Assembly (NCBI GenBank): GCA_035540955.1
Contig: DATLFP010000020.1
Location: 1-61,703 of the forward strand
Source of the DNA: DATLFP01 sp035540955
GTDB taxonomy: Bacteria > Actinomycetota > Acidimicrobiia > Acidimicrobiales > CADCSY01
DNA length: 61,703 nucleotides
Reading direction: 5' to 3'
Numbering within the stretch: position 1 is the stretch's first letter; every line of letters starts with the position of its first letter. The notes below the pieces were generated by a model that was not told where the DNA came from, made no database searches, and was given only the letters and a program-made list of their open reading frames with translations. Positions 33,613-41,881 of the stretch are shown here, piece after piece. The translations under genes were made by a program, and so were the position numbers.

Positions 33613-34437
33613 TCAGACCGAGGCCGGGGCGAGGATCTGGGCCACCAGCTCGTCGAGCAGGGGCTGCCCGGGTGCAGGGATGATCGGCTTGCCGGCGAGG
33701 TCGCGGACGACGTCGAACGCCGCGTGGAGCGCGTCGCCGGTCATGATCGGGCCGTGGGCCGACGCTGCCGCGAGCACGCCCATCGCCTCGACCGAGTCGA
33801 CGTGGCGCCGGTAGGCGGTGGGGTCGAGCCACTCGTGCCACGGCGACACGAGGCTGCCGAACGCGGCGAGGCCCTCGTCGATGAGCTCGCGGGGGATGTC
33901 CTGCACGTGGTGCACCGCCCCCGGGGTCAGGGACGCGAACGTGTCGACGATCCACATCGTGGCCGTGGTCGGGTCGAAGAGACCGCGGGTCGTGGGCCCG
34001 TCGAAGATCGGCGGCCGGAACAGGTGCAGCGTGCGGTCGCCGGCGTCGAAGCGCTCACCGGCCTCCACCCACCGCATCCGGTCGAGCGGGAGCGGATCCA
34101 TCTCGAGGCCGAGGCGCTCGACGCTGAAGAAGTTCGTGACCAACGTCGCGTTCGGGCACATCTGGAGTGCGTCGAGAAGACCGCCGGTGTGATCAGGATC
34201 GTCGTGGGAGAGGAAGATCCACCGCACATCCTCGGGTTCGACGACCGAGAACGCCTTCTCGAGCCACAGCTCTCGGTGGACGGGCGCGCCGGTGTCGACG
34301 ATCACCGGCTCCTTGCCGCGGATGACCATGGAGTTCACCGGGAGGAACACCCCGTCGCCGGCGGGCGCGAGGTTCGGGATGAGCCAGGTCTCGGGCGCGA
34401 TGAGCTGCGGGGTGGTCTCGGGGACTGCTGCGTTCAT
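33613..34437 (-). CDS. Metallo-beta-lactamase-fold protein (ODP/flavodiiron-like)
   Basis: A 274-residue MBL-fold protein. The metal motif is SHDDPDHTGG (H-x-D-x-D-H, where classic hydrolases have HxHxDH); this resembles the di-iron, O2-binding ODP/flavodiiron group. Downstream ligands are likely in IVDTFA and VSPWHEW. No flavodoxin domain is attached. GAGGAGG lies 8 bases before ATG 34437, so it has a leadered mRNA. It is divergent from a LuxR-type regulator with a CCCCCC-TTT-GGGGGG palindrome between them. A role in oxygen or redox sensing is an inference. Confidence 0.82.
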   Translation of the reverse strand: MNAAVPETTPQLIAPETWLIPNLAPAGDGVFLPVNSMVIRGKEPVIVDTGAPVHRELWLEKAFSVVEPEDVRWIFLSHDDPDHTGGLLDALQMCPNATLVTNFFSVERLGLEMDPLPLDRMRWVEAGERFDAGDRTLHLFRPPIFDGPTTRGLFDPTTATMWIVDTFASLTPGAVHHVQDIPRELIDEGLAAFGSLVSPWHEWLDPTAYRRHVDSVEAMGVLAAASAHGPIMTGDALHAAFDVVRDLAGKPIIPAPGQPLLDELVAQILAPASV

Positions 34438-34534
34438 GTGAGGGCCTCCTCGTCGTCTGGTTGACGGGCTCACGATGACGGTCGGCGCGCTCGTGCGGTA
34501 TCCCGTCGCCGGGTGGAAGCGACGCTCGGCGAAT

Positions 34535-34549
34535 CCCCCCTTTGGGGGG
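34535..34549. promoter_or_regulatory. CCCCCC-TTT-GGGGGG palindrome between divergent genes
   Basis: A perfect 15-base palindrome, 24 bases upstream of the LuxR -10 box and about 98 bases upstream of the MBL gene. It is followed by TACC. LuxR/PimM-type regulators are known to bind G-rich/C-rich dyads, so it may be the operator of the neighbouring regulator. Confidence 0.5.
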
Positions 34550-34572
34550 TACCAGCGGGGGGGCGCCAGGAT

Positions 34573-34578
34573 TACGGT
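34573..34578 (+). promoter_or_regulatory. Leaderless -10 box of LuxR regulator
   Basis: TACGGT, 6 bases before ATG 34585. Confidence 0.5.
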
Positions 34579-34584
34579 TCGGCC

Positions 34585-35739
34585 ATGAGCGCTGATCTGC
34601 GCGTTCGGCGCACCGTCGAAGCGGCCGAGCGGATCTGCGCCACGACGGAGTCGGCCGACGAGCTGCTGGAGGCGTTGGCCGACACCCTCCACCGCGCCGT
34701 CCCCCATGACGGCTCGACGTGGTTCGGCGTCGACCCGGTCACGATGCTCGCAACTGCCCCGAGCCGGGTCGAAGGTCTCGATCCCGGCCTCTGCGACACC
34801 TACTGGCACCTCGAGTTCCACGAACAGGACATCGGCCTCTTCTCCGACCTCGCCCGGGGCGACGGCGCGGTGGCCCTCCGGCTCTCCCTCGACGACCGCC
34901 CCGCCCGGAGCATCCGGTACCGCGACTTCATGCAGCCCCAGGGCTACGACGACGAGCTCCGCTCGGTGTTCCGCACCGGGAGCAACACCTGGGGCGTCGT
35001 CGGCCTCTACCGCGAGGCTGGGCATCCGCCGTTCGACGAGAGCGACCTCGCGGTCATGAAGGGCATCAGCAGCGTCGTCGCCGATGCCCTGCGGTTGCAT
35101 GTCCGCCAGGCGAGCCCGTGGCTCGGCCAACCGTCAGCACCGGGCCTCGTCGTGTTCGACCGCCACGGCCGCGTGATGTCGGCCAATGCCGACGCCATGT
35201 ACTGGCTGCGGGAGCTGTGGCCGAGCTCGCCGCTGCCCGCCACCACCGAGATCACCTCGCTCGACATCTTCACGCTGCGTGATCGCGACCTCGAGGTGCC
35301 GACGTCCCTCTTTGCACTGGTGGCACGGGCGCGCGCCGTTGCAGACGGCCGCGAGCGGACTCCCGCCCGGTTGCGGCTGCGCGACCAACGCGGCCGCTGG
35401 CTCGTGCTCCACGCCTCATGCCTCAGCGGTCCCGGCAGCCCCGATGCCGGTCCGGTGGCCGTGGTGATCGAGGCCGCCAAGAGCGCCGAGATCGCACCGA
35501 TCATCATCGAGGCGTACTCCCTGGCGCCGCGGGAGCGCGATGTCCTCAGCGGGATCGCTCGCGGCGGCTCCACCGCCGAGATCGCCGCCGAGCTCTTCCT
35601 CTCGCCCCACACCGTGCGCGACTACGTGAAGACGGTGTTCGAGAAGCTGGGCGTCTCGAGTCGGGGCGAGCTCGTGGCGCGGCTCTACGGCGAGCACTAC
35701 GCCGACCGCCTCCACGAAACGATGGTCCACGACGACTGA
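34585..35739 (+). CDS. LuxR-family regulator with GAF/PAS-like sensor
   Basis: A 384-residue transcription factor. Residues 1-175 look GAF-like (CATTESADELLEALADTLHR, GVVGLYREAG), 185-300 look PAS-like (GLVVFDRHGRVMSANADAMY), and 310-375 is a GerE helix-turn-helix (LAPRERDVLSGIARGGSTAE, then LFLSPHTVRDYVKTVFEKLG). It probably senses a small ligand or redox state and controls the divergent MBL-fold gene through the nearby palindrome; the pairing is inferred from position. ATG 34585 is fixed by the -10 box and by the domain start. Confidence 0.87.
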   Translation: MSADLRVRRTVEAAERICATTESADELLEALADTLHRAVPHDGSTWFGVDPVTMLATAPSRVEGLDPGLCDTYWHLEFHEQDIGLFSDLARGDGAVALRLSLDDRPARSIRYRDFMQPQGYDDELRSVFRTGSNTWGVVGLYREAGHPPFDESDLAVMKGISSVVADALRLHVRQASPWLGQPSAPGLVVFDRHGRVMSANADAMYWLRELWPSSPLPATTEITSLDIFTLRDRDLEVPTSLFALVARARAVADGRERTPARLRLRDQRGRWLVLHASCLSGPGSPDAGPVAVVIEAAKSAEIAPIIIEAYSLAPRERDVLSGIARGGSTAEIAAELFLSPHTVRDYVKTVFEKLGVSSRGELVARLYGEHYADRLHETMVHDD

Positions 35740-35771
35740 CCGACCGAGGCTCGGCCGGTCGCGCAGTCGTC
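35731..35771. terminator. Long hairpin across two convergent stop codons
   Basis: An 8-bp outer stem GACGACTG/CAGTCGTC (35731-35738 with 35764-35771) encloses an inner stem ACCGACCG/CGGCCGGT with one mismatch and loop AGGCT. It contains the LuxR stop and touches the DUF333 lipoprotein stop, so it may terminate both transcripts. Confidence 0.55.
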
Positions 35772-36016
35772 TACTCGTCGGTGCGCTGCCGGTAGTACTC
35801 CCACTCGTCCACCCGCGTGCCGTCCGGCAGCACGCAGATCCCTTGCTCGGCGCCGGTGGCATCCCGCTCGATCTCGACCGTGCCGCCCTGCTCCTCGCAG
35901 TAGGCGGACGCCGGGTTCGGGATGCCCGGCTCGTCGTCGTCGTCTCCGCAAGCTGCGAGCAGCGAGCCGGCAAGCAGGATCGAGACCACGGCCGCCAGTG
36001 ACCTTCGTCTGGTCAT
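35771..36016 (-). CDS. DUF333-domain lipoprotein
   Basis: An 81-residue exported protein. The signal peptide ends SLLAACGDDDDE (Cys near 23). The mature part NPASAYCEEQGGTVEIERD, followed by GICVLPDGTRVDEWEYYRQ, is the DUF333 pattern, with two conserved cysteines probably disulfide-bonded. The domain is widespread in Gram-negatives and actinomycetes; its function is unknown (HlyJ-like annotation is historical). GGAGGT precedes ATG 36016 by 4-5 bases. Confidence 0.85.
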   Translation of the reverse strand: MTRRRSLAAVVSILLAGSLLAACGDDDDEPGIPNPASAYCEEQGGTVEIERDATGAEQGICVLPDGTRVDEWEYYRQRTDE

Positions 36017-36100
36017 GAGTACCTCCGGTTCTGATCGTCGCCCCGCCATGACGCGACGGACAGGGCCGAAGGTCAACGCGCGCGGCCGTTCGATCACTGC

Positions 36101-36709
36101 CTACGTGGGTGTCCGGCGAGTGAGACCGTTGCGCAGGAGTGCGAGCAGCTGATCGAGGCCGGCGTCGAGGTCGGCGGGACGGCGGAGGTCGAGAAGGTCG
36201 GGGGCGTGGTTGACGAGGAGGAGCACGACGCGCTGCACGAACGCGACGTCGAGTCCGGCTTGGAGCGCCCCGTTCCGGTGACGCTCGGCGACGAGGGTTC
36301 CGATGGCGCTGGCCGGATCGAACGCGAAGCGCCGCGTCACCTCGTCGAAGATCGGCCGGCCCCGCTCGGCGAGGAGCGCTCGGCTCAGCCGGTCGACGTC
36401 GGGATGGGCAGCGGCGAACACGAGCGTGGCCCGCAGGAGGGTTCCGAGGGTGTCCACGAGGTCGTCGCCCTCGGCCGGTGGCGGCTGGTGGGTCGCGAAC
36501 CACGCCGCCTTCTCGTCCATCGCCCATTCCACGAGCGCCAGGTACAGGTCCTCCTTGCTCGCGAAGTGGTGGTAGAGCTGGCCCTTGCTCACACCCGACG
36601 CGGCGAGGATCCGGTTGACGGATGCGGCGTCGAACCCGCGCTCGCAGAACTCGTCGAGCGCGGCTCGCAGCAGCTCGTCGCGGTGCTCGAACGAGGCGCG
36701 GAAGGTCAT
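36101..36709 (-). CDS. TetR-family transcriptional regulator
   Basis: A 202-residue TetR repressor. The HTH is VNRILAASGVSKGQLYHHFA (about 28-47). The C-terminal ligand domain is helical and not close to a named subfamily. It starts 2 bases after the stop of the upstream alpha/beta-hydrolase gene, forming a two-gene operon. A 32-bp palindrome over the operon promoter (37872-37903) is the likely binding site, giving autoregulation (inference). Confidence 0.9.
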   Translation of the reverse strand: MTFRASFEHRDELLRAALDEFCERGFDAASVNRILAASGVSKGQLYHHFASKEDLYLALVEWAMDEKAAWFATHQPPPAEGDDLVDTLGTLLRATLVFAAAHPDVDRLSRALLAERGRPIFDEVTRRFAFDPASAIGTLVAERHRNGALQAGLDVAFVQRVVLLLVNHAPDLLDLRRPADLDAGLDQLLALLRNGLTRRTPT

Positions 36710-36711
36710 CG

Positions 36712-37866
36712 TCAGCGGAGCGGCGCGGTGGGATCGCGCAACCAAGAGGTGAGCACGCCACACGCGAGGTCGAGGTTGCCCATCTGGCAGTGCTGATCGG
36801 CGTGCTCGGCGGCGGTGAAGCAGCGAACGGTCACCGAGCGGGCGTTGGTGAGGGCGCGAGCCTGGGCCCGGGCGAGCGCCGGCGGCTGGAAGCGGTCGTG
36901 CTCGCCGCAGAGGATCAGCACGTCCTGGGTGACGCGGTCGCTGCCCAGGTGATCGGGGTTCATGCCGAGGAGGAAGTCGACCGTCGCCATCGGATCGTCG
37001 CTTCCGACGTTGTACATGGCCTGGTCGACGACCTGGCGCAGCGTCGGCACGAGTCGGGCTCGCACCCGCACGCTCCAGCGCATGAGGCGACGGCGGCGCA
37101 GCATCACCCGCGCCGGTCGGCGGACGAAGCCCGGGACGCGGAGGAGCCAGTCGTAGACCGGCGGCCACGACACGACACGATCGACGCGCGGCTCGTGCGC
37201 GGCGGCGCGCAGCGCCCAGTAGCCGCCCATCGAGATCCCGACCAGCGCGGCGGTGTCCACTCCGAAGTGGTCGAGCACGGCCGCGACCGGCTTCTCCCAG
37301 TCGTGATCGAAGGTGAGACCGCCCAGCGCCCGGGCGCCACCCTGACCGGGCCCGTCGAAGGCGATCACGTCGAACCCCGCGGCGGCGATGCGGTGCCAGA
37401 TGGCGAAGAACTCCTCGATCAGGGAGTCGAACCCCCCGTGGACCAGCACCGTGCCGGCCCCCTCCCCGCCCGACGCCGGGAGCCGGTACGCCGGCAGGGA
37501 CGCGTCGCGGTAGGCGACCTCGCGGCGCACCGCGCCGCTGGCGGCGAACGCCTCGTCGAACAGGTCGCGGTAGCGGCGGTAGCGCGACAGCTTCTCGGGC
37601 GAGCGCGGCGGGGTGAAGAACTCGGCGACCCGCAGGTAGCTCGCGGCGTTCGTCAGCCGATCCTCGGCCGCCGCCCGCTCCGAGAGGGCCTCGAACGCCG
37701 AGACGCAGTCGGCGGCCGTCCGGACCGTCCGGGCGGCGACGCGCAGGTCCCCGACGTCGGCGAAGCCGAGGGCATGGGCCCGGTTCAGCTGGTAGTTCAC
37801 GAACGACCGCCGGTGGAACCGCTCGAAGCCGACCGGGAGCGGAAGCGGCTCGGCGCTGGCGGGCAC
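36712..37866 (-). CDS. Alpha/beta-fold hydrolase
   Basis: A 384-residue serine hydrolase. The nucleophile elbow is GISMGGY with Ser212; upstream are LVHGGFDSLIEEF and FDGPGQGGA. The acid and base lie near LCGEHDRF and EHADQHCQ. An N-terminal helical cap of about 130 residues is as in FrsA/2,6-dihydroxypseudooxynicotine-hydrolase-like enzymes. The substrate may be an ester or C-C bond; not determinable. GTG 37866 lies 7 bases after TAGTCT, which is embedded in a palindromic operator. Co-transcribed with tetR. Confidence 0.85.
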   Translation of the reverse strand: MPASAEPLPLPVGFERFHRRSFVNYQLNRAHALGFADVGDLRVAARTVRTAADCVSAFEALSERAAAEDRLTNAASYLRVAEFFTPPRSPEKLSRYRRYRDLFDEAFAASGAVRREVAYRDASLPAYRLPASGGEGAGTVLVHGGFDSLIEEFFAIWHRIAAAGFDVIAFDGPGQGGARALGGLTFDHDWEKPVAAVLDHFGVDTAALVGISMGGYWALRAAAHEPRVDRVVSWPPVYDWLLRVPGFVRRPARVMLRRRRLMRWSVRVRARLVPTLRQVVDQAMYNVGSDDPMATVDFLLGMNPDHLGSDRVTQDVLILCGEHDRFQPPALARAQARALTNARSVTVRCFTAAEHADQHCQMGNLDLACGVLTSWLRDPTAPLR

Positions 37867-37871
37867 GGCTC

Positions 37872-37903
37872 GTAGACTAGATGGTCTAGACCATGAGGTC
37901 TAC
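37872..37903. promoter_or_regulatory. 32-bp palindromic TetR-type operator
   Basis: Symmetric sequence: GTAGAC, 3 bases, ATGGTCTAGACCAT, 3 bases, GTCTAC. All positions outside the two 3-base gaps are perfectly symmetric. It contains the -10 TAGTCT (37879-37874, minus strand) of the hydrolase-tetR operon, so binding would block transcription. It lies 53 bases before the divergent oligoendopeptidase start. Confidence 0.75.
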
Positions 37904-37956
37904 CCATCGCGCCGGCACGCTTGTCCCCCGGCGCCCGGTGCGGCGATCCTGAACCG

Positions 37957-39741
37957 ATGACGACCACCGCCGAGCGGCCCGAGCTCACCTGGGACCTCAC
38001 CCCGTTCTTCCCGGGCCTCGACAGCCCGGAGCTGGCCGCGGCGATGGAGGCCGGGGAGGCGGGCGTCGCCCGCCTGGCGGCGCTCTACGACGAGCGGGAC
38101 GTGCGCCGCACGGCGACGCCCGACCTCGACGCCGTCGACGAGGTGCTCGCCGCGACCAACGAGCTGCTCGACCAGATCCGCCTCGTCAACGGCTACCTCT
38201 ACGGGTTCGTCACCACCGAGGCCGCCAACGACCGCGCCCAGGCACTGCTCGCCGAGCTGCGGGCGATGTCGTCGGCGCTCGGTCCGCTGCGCAAGCGGCT
38301 CGACGCGTGGCTGGCGAGCTTCGACACGGGCGAGCTCCTCGCCGCGAACACGAACGCCGCCGACCACGCTCACGTCGTGCGCCGGGCGGTGATCGCCGCG
38401 GCCCACCAGCTGAGCGATCCCGAGGAGGAGCTCGCCGCCGAGCTGAACCTCACCGGCGGATCGGCGTGGAACCAGCTGCACGGCGACGTCAGCGCCCGGT
38501 TGACCGCCACCGTCGACGGCGAGGTGCTGCCGATCACCGCGGTGCGCAACCTCGCGTTCGACGGCGACGCCGGTCGCCGGCGCCGCGCCTACGACGCCGA
38601 GCTCGAGGCGTGGGACTCGGTGGCGGTCACCCTGGCCGCATGCCTCAACGGGGTGAAGGGGCAGGCGTCGACGCTCAACCGCCGCCGGGGTTGGTCCGAC
38701 GACCTTGCGCCGGTACTGTTCGGCAACGGCGTGGCCCCCGAGGTGCTGGCCGCCATGCAGCGGGCGTGCGTCGACGCCCTGCCCGCCTTCCGCCGCTACC
38801 TGCGATCGAAGGCGCGGCTGCTCGGCCACCCGGAGGGCAAGGGGCTGCCGTGGTGGGACCTGTTCGCGCCGGTCGGTGACCCGGCGGCGTCGGAGACGAC
38901 GTGGGACGACGCAACCGCGGCGGTGGCTGACGCGTTCGGTTCCTACGACGTCCCGTTGCGCAAGCTCGCCGAGCGAGCCATCGCCGAGCGGTGGGTCGAC
39001 GTCGAGCCCCGCACCGGCAAGCGGGGCGGCGCGTTCTGCATGCCGGTCCAGGGCGACGTCAGCCGGGTGCTGCTCAACTGGTCGGGAACGGTCGACGGCG
39101 TCGTCACCCTCGCGCACGAGCTCGGCCACGCCTACCACAACACGCAGCTGGCTCACCGCACCGCGCTGCAGCGCCAGACGCCGATGGCGCTGGCGGAGAC
39201 GGCCTCGATCTTCTGCGAGACGGTGCTGCTGCAGTCGCTGCTGGCGGCGGCCGAACCCGCCCGCCGGCTGATCCTGCTCGAGACCGACCTGCAGGGCGCC
39301 TGCCAGGTGGTGGTCGACATCCACTCCCGGTTCCTGTTCGAGCAGCGAGTGTTCGAGCAGCGGGCCAAGCGCCCGCTGTCCGTCGCCGAGCTGCGGAATC
39401 TGATGACCGGCGCGCAGCGGGAGGCCTACGGCGACGGCCTGGGCGACGACCTGCACCACGACATGTGGGCGGTCAAGCCGCACTACTACAGCTCGGCCTT
39501 CTACAACTGGCCATACACCTACGGGCTGCTGTTCGGCATCGGCCTCTACGCCCGCTACCGGGAGGATCCTGAGCGGTTCCGGGCCGGCTACGACGACCTG
39601 CTGGCGGCGACCGGGCTGGCCGACGCCGCCGAGCTCGGTGCCCGGTTCGGCATCGACGTCGCCGACGAGGCGTTCTGGGCTTCCAGCCTGCAGGTGATCG
39701 TCGAGCGCATCGACGAGTTCGAGTCCCTCAGCCGCGCCTGA
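37957..39741 (+). CDS. M3-family oligoendopeptidase (PepF-like)
   Basis: A 594-residue zinc metallopeptidase. The motif HELGHAYH places zinc His387 and catalytic Glu388, with the third ligand in MALAETASIF. Length and the ELTWDLTPFFPGLDSPE opening match the PepF/M3B group, which cleaves cytosolic oligopeptides. No signal peptide. GATCCT is 6 bases before ATG 37957, a relaxed leaderless box. Divergent from the hydrolase-tetR operon. Confidence 0.93.
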   Translation: MTTTAERPELTWDLTPFFPGLDSPELAAAMEAGEAGVARLAALYDERDVRRTATPDLDAVDEVLAATNELLDQIRLVNGYLYGFVTTEAANDRAQALLAELRAMSSALGPLRKRLDAWLASFDTGELLAANTNAADHAHVVRRAVIAAAHQLSDPEEELAAELNLTGGSAWNQLHGDVSARLTATVDGEVLPITAVRNLAFDGDAGRRRRAYDAELEAWDSVAVTLAACLNGVKGQASTLNRRRGWSDDLAPVLFGNGVAPEVLAAMQRACVDALPAFRRYLRSKARLLGHPEGKGLPWWDLFAPVGDPAASETTWDDATAAVADAFGSYDVPLRKLAERAIAERWVDVEPRTGKRGGAFCMPVQGDVSRVLLNWSGTVDGVVTLAHELGHAYHNTQLAHRTALQRQTPMALAETASIFCETVLLQSLLAAAEPARRLILLETDLQGACQVVVDIHSRFLFEQRVFEQRAKRPLSVAELRNLMTGAQREAYGDGLGDDLHHDMWAVKPHYYSSAFYNWPYTYGLLFGIGLYARYREDPERFRAGYDDLLAATGLADAAELGARFGIDVADEAFWASSLQVIVERIDEFESLSRA

Positions 39742-39745
39742 CACC

Positions 39746-41047
39746 TCATGGTGACGGGTGGGCGGCGGGCCGGGCGCCGAGCCCGATCACGACGGCGGCG
39801 ACGACGGTCGCGACCGCGGTCGTGACGAAGGCCACGTCGTAGCCACCGCTCGCGTCTTCGAGCAGCCCCACGGCGAGTGGACCGACGCCGCTGCCGACCT
39901 GACCGGTCATGCTCACCACGCCGAACACGGCGCCGAAGCTCACCATGCCGAAGGTCTCGCCGACGAGCAGCGACATCATCATGTAGACGTTGCCGATGGT
40001 GAACCCGAACACGAGCGTCAGCGCGTAGGTGAGGGGCACGTTCTCGGTGGCGACGATGCCCGCCACCGCGGCGGCCTGCATGAGGAACAGGACGACGGTG
40101 AGCCGGCGCTTGTCGATGCGGTCGGCGAAGGTGCCGACGACGAGCCGGGCCACGATGCTCCCGAAGGCGGTGACGCTGAGCGCCAGCGCCGCCGTGCTGC
40201 GGCTCCCGACCCGCTCCTCGAGGAAGGAGATCTGGTGGATCACGAAGCCGGTCTGCGCCGTGAGCACGATGGCGAACGCGACCAGGATCGCCCAGAACTC
40301 GCGGGTTCCCGCCGCCTCCCGCCGCGTCCATGCCCGACGCTGCACGTCGTCGCTGAGCGTGGCGCGGAGCGCGGGGGTGGTGTCACCGTCACCGAGACCG
40401 TCGGGCTCGAGGCCCATGTCCTTCGGGTCGGCGACGATCACGAGGAGGATCACCGGCAGCGCGCCCGCCAGCACCAGGAGCCCCATGAGCGGCGTGGCCA
40501 GCTCGAGCCCGCCGATGTCGATCAGCTTGGAGCCCACCGGGGCGAGCACGACCCCGCCCACGGAGATGCCGGTGGAGGAGATGCTCATGGCCTTGGCCCG
40601 CTTGGCGACGAACCACCGCGTCATGACCGCGTTCACCGACACCGACGTCGCCAGGCCGAACGCGACGGCCAGCACCGCGTAGACGGCGTAGAGCTGCCAC
40701 ACCGCCTCGACGTAGCCGATGAGCGAGATGCTGGCGGCGAGCAGCACGCTGCCCGCGAGCATGAAGGGGCGGGGTCCGATCCGGTCGACGCGCGGCCCGA
40801 CCACGAAGCCGGTGATCCCGCTCAGGCTGAAGTAGAGGCCGGTGGCGCCGCTGACCACGCCGTTCGACCAGCCGTGCTCGTCCTGAAGGGGGCCGAGGAA
40901 GACGGCGAGGCCGTAGTAGCCGACCCCGACCCCGACCATCATCAGCAGCGAGCACGCGACCGCCACGTACCAGCCGTAGTAGACGCGCGACGGAAGCACG
41001 CGTGTGCCCAGCGGCAACCGGGCGCGGCGTTGCTCGTCGAGCACCAC
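39746..41047 (-). CDS. MFS transporter, oxalate/formate- or monocarboxylate-antiporter-like
   Basis: A 433-residue, 12-helix MFS protein. RVYYGWYVAVACSLLMMVG and the GYYGLAVFLGPLQDEHGWS helix-2 region are typical of the OFA/monocarboxylate family. NAVMTRWFVAKRAKAMSIS is the conserved cytoplasmic loop. Transport of an organic acid is the family rule. TAGCCT 7 bases before GTG 41047 gives it a separate promoter, 34 bases after the sulfur operon's last stop. Confidence 0.88.
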   Translation of the reverse strand: MVLDEQRRARLPLGTRVLPSRVYYGWYVAVACSLLMMVGVGVGYYGLAVFLGPLQDEHGWSNGVVSGATGLYFSLSGITGFVVGPRVDRIGPRPFMLAGSVLLAASISLIGYVEAVWQLYAVYAVLAVAFGLATSVSVNAVMTRWFVAKRAKAMSISSTGISVGGVVLAPVGSKLIDIGGLELATPLMGLLVLAGALPVILLVIVADPKDMGLEPDGLGDGDTTPALRATLSDDVQRRAWTRREAAGTREFWAILVAFAIVLTAQTGFVIHQISFLEERVGSRSTAALALSVTAFGSIVARLVVGTFADRIDKRRLTVVLFLMQAAAVAGIVATENVPLTYALTLVFGFTIGNVYMMMSLLVGETFGMVSFGAVFGVVSMTGQVGSGVGPLAVGLLEDASGGYDVAFVTTAVATVVAAVVIGLGARPAAHPSP

Positions 41048-41054
41048 GCCGGCG

Positions 41055-41060
41055 AGGCTA
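41055..41060 (-). promoter_or_regulatory. Leaderless -10 box of MFS gene (41047)
   Basis: TAGCCT on the minus strand, 7 bases before GTG 41047. Confidence 0.5.
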
Positions 41061-41081
41061 CGGCCGCACTCGGGAATCCGA

Positions 41082-41549
41082 TCAGGTGAAGATGATCTGG
41101 CCTCCGGCGGCGAGCTCGTAGAACTCCCCGACCGTGATGATGTCCTGCACCTGGGGGATGAAGTCGTTCTTCTCCAGGCCGAACAGGTCGACCGATGCCC
41201 TGCAGGCGTAGAGGCCGGCGCCGGTGTCGGCGATCATCTCCACGAACTCGGGAATGGAGGGGATGTCGAGCTCCTCCATCTTGTGGTTCATGTACTTCGT
41301 CATCATGGTCGACACGCCCGGAAGGCCACCGAGCATCGTCGGCACGTGCAGGCCGGGGTTGCCGACGGTGGCGATCTTGATGTGGTCGTGCCGGGCCTTG
41401 TGGATGGCGTCGAGCCCGAAGAACGTGAAGAAGAGATTCGCCTCCATGCCTTCGGCGCGCGCGCCGTTGGCCATGATCAGCCCCGGGTAGATCCCGTCGA
41501 GGGACCCCTTGGAGATGATGATCGAGACCTTCTCGATGGTGTCGGTCAT
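41082..41549 (-). CDS. DsrE/DsrF-like sulfur-carrier protein
   Basis: A 155-residue DsrE-superfamily protein. KVSIIISKGSLDGIYPGLIM is the nucleotide-like N-terminal fold, and YACRASVDLFGL carries the conserved Cys that holds persulfide in DsrE/DsrE2 proteins. It has no membrane segment. It is last in an operon with a TusE-like protein and a sulfide:quinone reductase, which suggests it takes up sulfane sulfur made by the reductase (inference). Confidence 0.87.
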   Translation of the reverse strand: MTDTIEKVSIIISKGSLDGIYPGLIMANGARAEGMEANLFFTFFGLDAIHKARHDHIKIATVGNPGLHVPTMLGGLPGVSTMMTKYMNHKMEELDIPSIPEFVEMIADTGAGLYACRASVDLFGLEKNDFIPQVQDIITVGEFYELAAGGQIIFT

Positions 41550-41558
41550 GTCGGCCTC

Positions 41559-41876
41559 CTAGATGCAGCCGCGGGGCTTGGGGATGCCGGCGATGCGGGC
41601 GGCAATCTTCGCGGGCCCCTTCGGGAACAGTTGGTAGAGCTCCTTGACGGGGACGCCCGATGTCTTGCCGAGCATGCGGACCGTCGGTCCGGTTCCCATC
41701 TCGAAGTACTCCTTGCGCATGAAGCGCAAGACGGTCCAGTGGGCGTCGGTCAGGTCGTCGATGCCCTCCCGCCGGGCGAGCTCGGGAGCCATCTCCTCCG
41801 TCCACTGTTCGGGGTCGACGAAGAAGCCCTCGTCGTTGAGCTCCACCGCAGTGGCAGCCAGGGTCGTCGTGGACAT
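41559..41876 (-). CDS. TusE/DsrC-family sulfur relay protein
   Basis: A 105-residue DsrC-fold protein. Seen: DEGFFVDPEQWTEEMA, DLTDAHWTVLRFMRKEY and the C-terminal arm LFPKGPAKIAARIAGIPKPR ending GCI. The penultimate Cys (CysA) is present, but the second Cys of true DsrC (CysB, ten residues earlier) is Ala here. This is the TusE type, which carries persulfide but cannot form the DsrC trisulfide. It starts 5 bases after the reductase stop. Confidence 0.88.
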   Translation of the reverse strand: MSTTTLAATAVELNDEGFFVDPEQWTEEMAPELARREGIDDLTDAHWTVLRFMRKEYFEMGTGPTVRMLGKTSGVPVKELYQLFPKGPAKIAARIAGIPKPRGCI

Positions 41877-41881
41877 CGCAT

